DNA of 64,000 nucleotides, taken from positions 234,128-298,127 of the forward strand of contig JAMYHX010000007.1 in the NCBI GenBank assembly GCA_025529335.1, given 5' to 3'. Under the pieces are notes generated by a model. That model ran no database searches, was not told the origin of the DNA, and saw nothing but the letters and a program-made list of their open reading frames with translations. Positions 55,119 through 64,000 of this stretch are shown here, piece after piece. The position numbers and the translations under genes are program-made. Numbering within the stretch: the first letter of the stretch is position 1; each line of letters starts with the position of its first letter. The stretch is from Rhizopus sp. PT2906. Lineage: Eukaryota; Mucoromycota; Mucoromycetes; Mucorales; Rhizopodaceae.

Positions 55119-56037
55119 AGATACTGTTTCTGGAAGTATTGCTGGAAAGGGTTCATTGAATTAGTAGACGTAAGGGACTCGCTGTAGCAGTACCACCTTG
55201 AATGTCATGAAGGAGGTCTTCCAAACTAGTATCACATATTTGTAGATTTTATAATCCAATGCATACATGTAAACAAACAAATCAGTATCGTCATATATCT
55301 ATCATATAGAAGCATATTATTTATGCTTAAAGGAAATGTAAAGCTGATCTCGTGAAGTGTACGAATACAGCTTATCTTTAAGCAATAGTGTAGTACTTTA
55401 ATGAAATGCTTAAATGTGCTTGCTTTATTACTCTGAATAAAACACATCAGTGTTGATGACGCGTAGAAATAAAAAAAAGGATTGAATAATAAGCGTGTAA
55501 AAAGAACTATTAGGTTTATTGTTTATACTTTGTTATACTTTAACATTATGAGTTCCCTTTTAATGGAGTATTGCTTTACTGTGGCTTTGATGATTGTATT
55601 CTTTCCGAGGCTAGAGGAAGTCCTGGTTTCCCTTTTCCACTTTTACCGCCGAGAAGAGGGCCGAGAAGACCGTTGAGAAAAGGGCCGACAACAGGAGTTC
55701 CCCGTAAGAGGTTGCCAGCAAGAGTAGAGCCTAGCGCATCATTAGCTTTATCAGCAGGTTTGCCAGTTTGGGGAGAAGGCGCAGCAAAACCAATAGTGAC
55801 AAGAGAAACACAGATAATAAGAATAATAAGCTTGATTTGCATTTGTGTAAAAAAGTACAAGTTCAAACTGTTGTGAAAAACATTGTCCCTCTTTTATATT
55901 AAAACAGATTCACGTAAATACTACTGTCATGGTCACTCATTAATGGCTGTAAACACACCTTACTATCTTTAGTTAAATGAATATGCCCTGTTTCTATTTG
56001 TTTTGTAGATCACTTCTTCGCAAATGCATAAACTACA
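55119..56037 (-). repeat. Right arm of the inverted duplication of about 0.9 kb
   Basis: Reverse-complement copy of 46435-47344. Alignment by eye runs from AGATACTGTTTCTGG to CTTCTTCGCAAATGCATAAA, with point differences and a 12-bp insertion within the peptide gene. Sequence beyond both ends is unrelated, so the borders are sharp. Confidence 0.92.
55576..55842 (-). CDS. Small secreted Gly/Leu-rich peptide, copy 2
   Basis: 88 residues, sister of the peptide gene at 46.6 kb. The signal peptide is identical (MQIKLIILIICVSLVTIGFA). The mature part differs at several positions (TGKPADKAND, LAGNLLRGTPVVGP, KGKPGLPL) and carries four extra residues, GPLL, duplicating the motif so that it reads NGLLGPLLGGKSGK. 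Both copies keep an intact frame after diverging, and most of the visible changes that differ fall in the mature region. Function unknown. Confidence 0.7.
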   Translation of the reverse strand: MQIKLIILIICVSLVTIGFAAPSPQTGKPADKANDALGSTLAGNLLRGTPVVGPFLNGLLGPLLGGKSGKGKPGLPLASERIQSSKPQ

Positions 56038-56079
56038 GGAAGCATATTAGCTACAGTGCAAAATCTGTCGAATTACGAC

Positions 56080-56331
56080 TCAGAGAGGGAATGCAACCGG
56101 ACTATCGACACTAAAATCAATTTTTCGTTTACAAAGTTTATAATGCTTTACAAGAACTGAGAAAGCGTTTTCATTATCATCTATTTCTGAGTTGCATCTC
56201 TTTACAGCTCTAGATGTAGTTGAACAACTTCCTTTGTGCTTTCTTTTGGACGTGTTTACTGAACGTCCTAGAAGTAGCAAGTTGGCTTTGACAATCAGGG
56301 CAATTGAATTTGTCGTTCATCTTTTCAGCTA
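56080..56331 (-). pseudogene. Fragment of a C2H2-finger-like gene
   Basis: Minus strand reads AEKMNDKFNCPDCQSQLATS then RTFSKHV, a C2H2-like finger, and after a one-base frame change KRKHKGSCSTTSRAVKRCNS and NENAFSVLVKHYKLC. No intact ORF joins them. It lies just outside the right arm of the inverted duplication and is probably a gene fragment or element piece. Confidence 0.3.
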
Positions 56332-56340
56332 CACTTTCTA

Positions 56341-59300
56341 AAAAAAACGCGAGTATTACATGCACCAAAAGCTAGATTAATGTTACAAGCACAGCTTATG
56401 ATGTTCTCCAACAAGAGCTTTTGAATACGTGTCGTCACGTTAAACATGACTCTATAAAAGTTCCCATCTTGGTTTGTTTCTTTTCAAGAAGAATAAGATA
56501 AAAAAGAAAAGAATTTATTTTTTATTCAGCTTGATCAACAAAGAATCAAGATCAATCACGTTTAATTATGATGGCTTTTTTATGTACGGCCAGCTTGAAA
56601 AGGAACTGATTATCCCCTTGTTAAGTAAAAATATTGTCTTTACGTTAAGGTGAATACAAGCTGCGAATATATACCTAACTGTAACATAGCTGACTATTTT
56701 GTTATGCATAAACAGAGCCTACGCAACTTACCCACGTGGTCATAACCACCTAGCTTCCCCTACTTGCCCTCCTTTTCTTACAACAGTAACTCTATTTTTT
56801 TTTTTAGCTGAAATCGGCCATATCGAATACGATCATTTTTCCTTTTTAGGAAAAACAGTGCGCAAAAGTAAAAAGATGTTAGAACATAACATAAAAAATC
56901 TGATGGGCAGCAATATTCTAGAAAAGGTCCAATAAAAGGAAGAGAATTCTAGATGAATTCCTTTAAGCAGCTTTTAATAAAGAAACTGAAAAGGGTGTCC
57001 TATGGTTACCCTTACATGCAATTATGCCTTCACATTTCTTGAAATCATTCATTTTCACGTAACACATCTCGTCAATATAGAGCAGCTAAATCAACGACGT
57101 CTAGGGACAAACGCCTATTTCAAAAACAGTCTGTAGTCTAACAAAATTTAAAGCGAAAGCTCTAAATTTTAATTCATTCTTGCCTTTAATGATGATCGTC
57201 GATCCATCAATGGTCAACACTGTACAAGCACTCGTACACGTCATTTCTGCACTACATGGTGCTTCTCTACTCTCTCTCTCTCTGCTTACCAATCTACTCT
57301 TGAAAGGAACCGTTGCTCATGATAGTTTATTAGCTGCTCTTCTGATGACAAATTCAAACTCTGATACCAGTTGCCAGTTGCCAAAATCTTCATACATGTG
57401 TACAAGTTTATTGGCTGTCATAGCTTTGTATACAAAGCTGCCATACCCATATCATCAAATATTCAAAGGCACAGTGTTGGCGATTTGTTTGGTTACACCA
57501 GTGACTGTGGCTGCAGATGTATTACCGATCTTGGTTACTAGGATAGTTGCTACTCCCTATTCGATCATTGGCTATATTTAGCCACAGTCAGTTTAGACAT
57601 TGAGCTGCATTTATCTTTGCTTTTCACAAGCTAATATGAATAATAATCCTGATTGAACAGATTCAGCCCCGCTCCTTGTCATTTACTAAACAATCCCTAA
57701 TTGTTTTATTGATCAAAAGAAGCCACGTCTCTGTATAAACTCTTTATTCAGATCAAGACTCCGAAAGAAGGCATATTATTAAAAGGTTGTATCAATGAGA
57801 ACAAGAGTACGTCGAGGGTGACATATATGTCATGTAAGGAGGGATTTAAAAAAAAAAACAGAAAAACTTGGCATTGATTATTGTCAAAGTCATTGAAGTA
57901 TTGCTTAGCTGACCATTGGTAAATGACAAAAAGAAAAGGAGTAGTCATCAGTCAAGATATACGCGCTCCTTTCATAATGCCAAGGGAAGGACGCAGGGCT
58001 AGGCTCAATAACAGCATCAAAAGGGCTTTATTTTACAAAGATGGTTATTGACAAACTTGGAGGTGCAGTCGAACGACGATTCCTAAGCATCTCCATGTGT
58101 TTAACACCAAGAGCTGCTTATTCTGTAGCGAAAAAATATAAAGAAAAGTGTTTAGTTTAGTGTTTAGGACTATGGTGAGTGTATGTATTATAATGTTATT
58201 CGTTTCATCTTCACAATCCAGTAAATGCTTAGCTGCTCTGAATAGCTTCTGCTCTTTTTTTCGAAATTAGTATCAATTTCCAAAACATCCTCCAGCTACA
58301 GCTCAAAAACCGATCCTTCCTTGGCATACTTCAAACCCCAGATATAGAGGCTTCTTTCTATCCGGTCAAAAGAGTGTTAAAATTGATATATATATGAGCA
58401 CATATATGTACCATAGTACTGTATAAAATGGTATACCTGCTATTTGTGTAATGAAGATCTTTATCTTGTAGAAAGTCTCAAGGGAACCAAATTAAAATTG
58501 ATCAGCAACTGTCTTAGTCATTTATATATGTCGAAATGACCCTTATGATGATCGAAGCTAATCTTGTCATTATCGGTGCAACCGTACAATGGACAAATCA
58601 GAATGTCGTTAAATACCCGACTCTCTAGACTCAAGCTTTTGACGAACGCAATAGAAAATGTAACTATAAGGATGTCATTGGTATCGGGGTCTAGTTTGGA
58701 AGCATTTTGGTTAGATCAGATATTACCATGCTTTGAAAATGGTTTTCAAGAAAGCCGTACATGTGTCTCCTTCTTCATCAACGCCAGAACTTGGCTTTGG
58801 ATTGAGCGCCCTTCTATATTTATCTAGGTCTATTTCATGAAAATAGTTCGAAACCTACCGTTCCAATGTTCATTGTGTTAATGATAACACGATTATGATT
58901 GACTGTTTGTGATATAGCCACAATAATAATAACCAAGGGGATATAGTCTCTGTATAATTTCTTCATTAAGGACAAGGCTATTAAACACATCGTCATTTAT
59001 ATGTAATAAGATTACTTATGAATTGATTATGACGCGTCGTACGAATGTGCTTTGTGATATTGTTCATTCTTCAAGTCATAAGATGAATTGTATACAGGGT
59101 AAATACAACACTGTTTTCATTTTCTTCATGTATTTCATATGTGTGACTTTGATAGCTATTTGATCATAAAATACAAATTAGTGCACATATTGAAGATAGA
59201 TAGGACAAAAAGAAGCTTTTTGATCTAGGCCATTCTATTCTCAGTCACGCCTGACTGCTGCTCAAGCTACTACTCAAGATCATGTATTGTTTGTGCTTAT

Positions 59301-59984
59301 TGAGGTCATCGTAAAGAGCCCTTGAGTTATCTTTGCATCATTTGATGAGTTGAGTGCCATTTTAAAAAATCTAGTTCAGGAACAGCATTTTTCTCTTTTT
59401 CTTCTCCTCTTTTAGGCAACTTAAACGGGAAATTCGTTTTCAGCCAAGTGCAGATCATCATGCAATTCTCTTTGATCCACTTGTTTTTTTTTATAGGTAA
59501 TTTTGTATGAATTAGAACAACTTGTGTATATAATTTGCTATATGGTTTATCACATTAATCATTAATGAAGCTGCTGATATTGAACTAGAAATTAAGGGGG
59601 AGGGGTAATCACATGATATCCCCCACTTTAAATCAAGATGGAGTTTTATGATTAGGAGAAAATCAGTTTTAACTAAAGACACAAAGCTAAATTATTACCC
59701 AAACAGTACTTTTTTAGTCTTAATTTGGTTTCAAGGGAGGTGATCAAAAGACTGATCAAGTTCACTTCAAAAAGTTGACCAATTGGAATTTTTAAAACTC
59801 GATCTCAATTTTTCGATTTTTGGAGAGAAGCAATTACAGTAAAAAAAGAAAAATTTTTAAATGTTCATCTTTTTTTCTTTATTTCTTTCTTTTTTATTTT
59901 ATAATTTATAATTTATAATTTATACATTTTTTTATATCTTACAAAAGATCTACTATTAATACTCACAGTTTAAAGAAAAAAGTA
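56341..59984. other. 3.6-kb gene-poor region
   Basis: AT-rich sequence with no recognisable gene other than the doubtful ORF listed at 57.2 kb. The part from 59600 to 59984 is the upstream region of the white-collar-2-like gene. It contains a direct repeat of ATAATTTATA (three copies near 59900-59925) and a TTTCTTTATTTCTTTC pyrimidine tract. ORFs at 56699-56935 and 58564-58827 are not supported. Confidence 0.4.
57189..57581 (+). CDS. Doubtful ORF, hydrophobic protein
   Basis: Uninterrupted 130-residue ORF with three hydrophobic stretches (VHVISALHGASLLSLSLLTN, SLLAVIALY, VLAICLVTPVTVAADVLPIL). No family was recognised and no introns are evident. In AT-rich sequence a chance ORF of this length is possible. 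Antisense sequence also shows a short open frame. Confidence 0.25.
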   Translation: MMIVDPSMVNTVQALVHVISALHGASLLSLSLLTNLLLKGTVAHDSLLAALLMTNSNSDTSCQLPKSSYMCTSLLAVIALYTKLPYPYHQIFKGTVLAICLVTPVTVAADVLPILVTRIVATPYSIIGYI

Positions 59985-60293
59985 ATGAATAAGACAGCAT
60001 GCGCTTGGACAATATTATCTTTGGATGATTTCAAATTTGTTTATATTCCTGCTTGTCTTGGGAAAATACATGTCACTCACGACTTGACGATTCAAGATAT
60101 ACTATTGAATTTATCTATATTTGATCTTATGCATCCAAATGAAGTTGAACTTGCAAAAGCTGATTTATTTAATTTTATCAAATTAAAAACCTTATCTGGT
60201 TCGATAACCCGATGTAGAATTAGATCATTAAAGAGTTATTTACAGACTGTCGTAAGTAAACCTCCTTTTTTTTGGGTTGAACAATTAAATTGA

Positions 60294-60340
<47 letters not shown>

Positions 60341-61689
60341 GAAGAAGGATAAAACCAATCCTGTAGATACTGTCTGGAATATTTTAGATTTAATTATCTA
60401 TTCTGCAACAGAACACGCTGTCTTGGCTTTCTTTCATAACATTGGTATGAATAATAAGGATGAACAAGTCGACATGTTCTAATAGATCTATAGATTTTGG
60501 TCATTATAAGCTAATAAAAGATTGGGAGATGACTTCATGCTGTAATATGGAAAAGAACGTCACCTTTTTACCAGAGGTAAAATGATCATTTCCCTTATAG
60601 ATTGCAAGCACTCATCATTTCGAAAGGATGCGATAAACTTGATGCATTATTTATCAACGACAGAACCTTGTACAAACACAACAGCAACCATTCCATTTCG
60701 CATGTTTCAAATAAAAGAGCACTCAACGGGAAAGGTTTTGTTTACTTGGCCATCCTTTGATCAAAATTCAACACAACTTATTCACCATATCGAATCAATC
60801 GTCAAGTCAATGTCACTTTATGAATTCAAAAGCTGTTCTTCTCTAGACAATAGCTTTCCTATCGACTCACGTACAAAGGTCCATCTGAGTAAGGAAAGTA
60901 TATCCTGTACTCGTCACTTTTATGCAAGCAAAAAAATGGAGTTTAATCAACAGCTCTGTTACTTTGAGAGAATGGTCATTCCCTATGGTCTTATCGTATT
61001 CGAATCTTTTCAAGTCAGACCGGTCTCACCTACGACAACAACAACAACGCAGCAATATACCAGTAGCTTTATACCTCAACTTTTAAAAGGTTTGTGTCCT
61101 TTTCTTTATATTTTCTCATTTGGCACTAAATAATTAAAAGGAAGAACCAGAATCAAATTCTCATTTCGATTATTCGTTAAGGCCAAGTCGTAGCTCAAGT
61201 ACATCGGCAGATCATCAACAACGTAAGATCAGCAAAACTCCTTCTTTACCATTTATCACCACTGCCTCTTCTTCGACTGGTTCAAGTCCAAACACGCCAA
61301 CAACAACAGGAACAACCTTAACTGGTACCTCATTGTTTCAAAAGTTTCGAATACAGCAAAATGATAAATCACCCCAACAGACGGTTGACAAGAGAAGAAA
61401 ATTGGTAGAACAGCAATCATTGCAGTCATCCATATCAAGAATATCTGACATAATTCCAAACAAGTACAACAAGGCTGAAACGGCAAATACTGTCAAAATC
61501 TGTGCTAGATGTCGCACGAACAATAGCCCTGAATGGAGAAGGGGTCCGGATGGAAGCAAAACGTAAGATAAATGATTATAATACTGACTCATCATGACAT
61601 TTATATTTACTAGGTTGTGCAATGCCTGCGGTCTAAGATACGCAAGGTACAAATCAAAACAGTGGAAGACCGCAGCGAACAGGAACTGA
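59985..61689 (+). CDS. White-collar-2-like regulator: PAS-like N-terminus and GATA zinc finger
   Basis: Six exons (59985-60251, 60342-60444, 60494-60541, 60601-61089, 61145-61562, 61614-61689) sum to 466 residues. The N-terminal 100 residues (FVYIPACLGKIHVTHDLTIQ, LSIFDLMHPNEVELAKADLF) look like a PAS fold. A Ser/Thr-rich middle follows. The C-terminal finger is CARCRTNNSPEWRRGPDGSK then TLCNACGLRYARYKSKQW, a CX2C-X18-CX2C type as in WC-2, which binds GATC/GATA sites and pairs with the WC-1 photoreceptor. Mucorales carry several WC-2 paralogues. The exon 1/2 border lies in a T27-A18 tract, and the exon 3/4 and 4/5 borders were selected to keep frame, so the middle is less certain than the finger. 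Confidence 0.82.
60296..60340. repeat. T27-A18 homopolymer pair at a 3' splice site
   Basis: Twenty-seven T are followed directly by 18 A and then GAAGAAG. In RNA the two runs can pair into a hairpin immediately before the acceptor AG of intron 1 of the white-collar-like gene. Confidence 0.9.
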
Positions 61690-61815
61690 CAGTTTTCTCA
61701 CACACACACACACTGGGCCTGACTCCGCCACCAAAAAAATTTTCGAAAATAAAAAAAATTGATCATCACACCGTACACAGAGCTTTTCTCTCTTTTTTTT
61801 TTCTTTATTTTATTC

Positions 61816-64000
61816 ATGGCTTCCAGTGACGCAGTTTTGGAAATACTTTCCAAACTTTCCATCAACGTCGATCCTATCTCTCATGATCCTGTTCTTGACA
61901 CCAAGACATGGGCTGAAAAGCTATCCAACTTGCAGACTCCTCAATACCAGACAACAAAGACCTTGATTTTTAAGCCCAAGACAGCCAAGACAGCACCCGT
62001 CACTCCCGTTTTTGTAATTGCCCTTGACTCAACCGAGACAAACGCGACAGCACTTGGCAAGAAGCTTTCATTAAAGGATTTGCGTTTTGCCAGTGAGGAC
62101 TTGCTCAAGGACACCTTCAAGACCCAAAAGGGTTCCGTCTCTCCCTTTGCCTTGTCCAACGTAGCCGAATTGAACAATGTCCATATCATCGTTGACGCCG
62201 CTGCCTTACAGACTACGGACTTGCTTGCTTTCCATCCTGCAACATCTGATAAGACCATCTTCATTTCAGCTCAACAATTAAAGACATATTTATCATCTCT
62301 TGGAAAGGAATATGTCGAGGTGGACTTTAAGGCCCTTGCCGAGGCCAAGCCCGCTCCTAAGCCTGCCAAAGCTGCCCCTGCAAAGAAAGAAGGTAATTTT
62401 GATTGTTTTTATGTAGAGGGGGGCAGTACACTAAATATTTTTTCTCTCTTTATACAGCCATTGTCAACAACAATGAAGAAGTGAATGCAATGGGTATTGG
62501 ATGTAAGAAAGAAGAAGATTTCCCCAAATGGTACCAACAAGTATTGACCAAGAGTGAAATGTTGGAATACTATGATGTCTCTGGTTGTTACATTCTTCGT
62601 CCCTTAGCCTACAACATTTGGAAGGAGATCACCAACTTTTTCGATGGGGCCATTACCGAGATGGGTGTTGAGGACACTTATTTCCCCATGTTTGTCTCCA
62701 ACCGAGTCCTTCAGCGCGAAAAGGACCATATTGAAGGATTTGCACCTGAAGTCGCCTGGGTGACCAAGGCAGGTAACAGCGATCTAGAAGAACCTATCGC
62801 GATCCGTCCCACGTCAGAGACAGTCATGTACCCCTATTTTGCCAAATGGATTCGATCTCATCGTGATTTGCCCTTACGTATCAACCAATGGTGTTCTGTC
62901 GTCCGTTGGGAATTCAAGCATCCTCAACCTTTCCTCCGTACACGTGAGTTCCTCTGGCAGGAAGGACACACGGCTCACTTGACCCTTGAAAGTGCCGATA
63001 AGGAGGTCAAGGAGATCCTCGACCTCTATGCTCAAGTCTACACTGACCTCTTAGCCCTCCCCGTTGTCAAGGGTGTCAAGTCCGACAAGGAACGTTTCGC
63101 AGGTGGTTACTACACGACGACGGTAGAAGGTTTTATCCCCACCACCGGTCGTGCCATCCAAGGCGGTACGTCTCACTGCCTGGGTCAAAACTTTAGCAAG
63201 ATGTTCAACATCACCGTCGAGGATCCTAACGCTCCTCCTGGTGAGGAAGTACCCAAGATCCACGTCTGGCAAAACTCATGGGGTCTCTCTACTCGTACGA
63301 TCGGTGTCATGGTCATGACCCACGGTGACGACAAGGGTCTTGTCTTGCCTCCTCGTGTTGCCCTTATCCAAACCGTTGTTGTTCCTTGTGGTCTCAGCGT
63401 CAAGTCCTCCAAGGAAGAAATCGACAGAATTTACGACGCCTGTGCCGATGTCGCCGCTCGTCTTAAGAAGGTCGGTATCAAGAGCAAGGCTGATCTCAGA
63501 GAAAATTATACCCCCGGCTTCAAGTTCAATCATTGGGAAATCCGTGGTATCCCTCTCCGTATTGAAATCGGTCCCAAGGATCTGCAAAAGAACCAGGTGT
63601 TCTGTGCCCGTCGTGATACCGGCGACAAGTTCTCCATCTCCTTGGATAACCTCGAACAAGGTGTCAAGGATTCGCTTGAAACAATTCAACAAGACATGTT
63701 TAAGAGAGCTAAGCAAAAGATGGATGAGTCTATTGTGCGTGTCAGCAAGTGGGAAGACTTTGTTCCTACCTTGAACCAAAAGAAGTTGCTCCTTGTTCCT
63801 TGGTGTAATCGTACCGAATGTGAAGACGATATCAAGGACCGTTCCGCTCGTGTTGCCTCTGAAGGTGAAGAGGAAGATGAACGTGCTCCTTCTATGGGTG
63901 CCAAGTCTCTCTGTAAGCCTTTTGAACAGCCTACTGAAGATCCTATTGTTCCTGGCGTGACAAAGTGTGTTGCTTGTGACCATGATGCTCAACACTTTAT
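61816..64000 (+). CDS. Cytosolic prolyl-tRNA synthetase with N-terminal editing-like domain (3' truncated)
   Basis: Charges tRNA-Pro. Exons 61816-62392 and 62458 onward; the right edge cuts the gene. Residues 1-175 form a YbaK/ProX-like domain (FVIALDSTETNATALGKKLS, HIIVDAAALQTTDLLAFHPA), fused in lower-eukaryote enzymes. An Ala/Lys/Pro linker follows. The class II core shows motif 1-like ILRPLAYNIWKEITNFFDGA, IRPTSETVMYPYFAKW, motif 2 VVRWEFKHPQPFLRTREFLW, QEGHTAH, and VWQNSWGLSTRTIGVMVMTH. The anticodon-binding domain (VALIQTVVVPCG) and the start of the zinc-type C-terminal domain (LLLVPWCNRTECEDDIKDRS, KCVACDHDAQ) are present. Codon use is highly biased. The start lies 127 bp after the upstream gene's stop on the same strand. 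Confidence 0.96.

Noticed and set aside
63276..63995. 239-codon ORF antisense to prolyl-tRNA synthetase
   Set aside because: Shadow of the highly biased synthetase exon; the composition follows the reverse complement of its codons.

Overview
The window looks like nuclear DNA from a filamentous fungus of the Mucoromycota, most likely Mucorales. Genes are dense and eukaryotic. Introns are short (about 49-70 nt) with GT-AG borders and CTAAC/CTAAT-like branch sites. Non-coding DNA is AT-rich with long poly-A and poly-T runs. Gene content fits this placement: a PAS plus GATA-finger white-collar-2-like regulator, a farnesylated Skt5/Chs4-type SEL1 protein, a fungal-type PRPP synthase and a Bem2-like RasGEF/RhoGAP protein. 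Species was not determined.

Layout. 0-11.6 kb is a housekeeping block: eS7, eS12, LSM7, eIF2B-beta (minus), RPB12, a USP30/Ubp1-like deubiquitinase (minus), a RasGEF and a small orphan protein. 11.6-14.9 kb is a transposon graveyard: a Fanzor-like (eukaryotic TnpB) relic, a broken gene of an RKSPGK-motif family, and a Tc1/mariner/IS630-type transposase end. 15-38 kb is genic again: DIM1, F-box/LRR, UreD, JMJD4, eL13, Skt5/Chs4-like, PRPP synthase, Bem2-like and a SWIRM protein, with gene-poor gaps at 16.9-19.0, 25.4-27.1 and 37.0-38.3 kb. 38.3-44.3 kb holds an AIG1/FAR-17a membrane protein, a second mariner relic, a tiny membrane protein, fatty aldehyde dehydrogenase and a Myb/SANT-like protein. 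44.3-60 kb is an accessory region. Two inverted copies of a segment of about 0.9 kb, each carrying a small secreted-peptide gene, flank a second Fanzor-like relic, a PP4R1-like HEAT protein and an NDUFA4-like subunit. A 3.9-kb gene-poor stretch follows. 60-64 kb carries the white-collar-2-like gene and cytosolic prolyl-tRNA synthetase, which runs off the right edge.

Reconstructed exon chains for 20 genes sum to whole codons and conserved protein ends, which supports the splice calls. The most notable observations are: (1) a predicted 3-nt microexon encoding Ser2 of DIM1; (2) a 51-nt intron in the RasGEF gene whose body is 43 consecutive A; (3) a T27-A18 tract abutting an acceptor in the white-collar-like gene; (4) a GC-AG intron in the PRPP synthase gene; (5) two unrelated-looking Fanzor-type nuclease relics; (6) the inverted duplication with a diverging secreted-peptide pair. 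No intact mobile element, CRISPR array, tRNA or rRNA gene was found.
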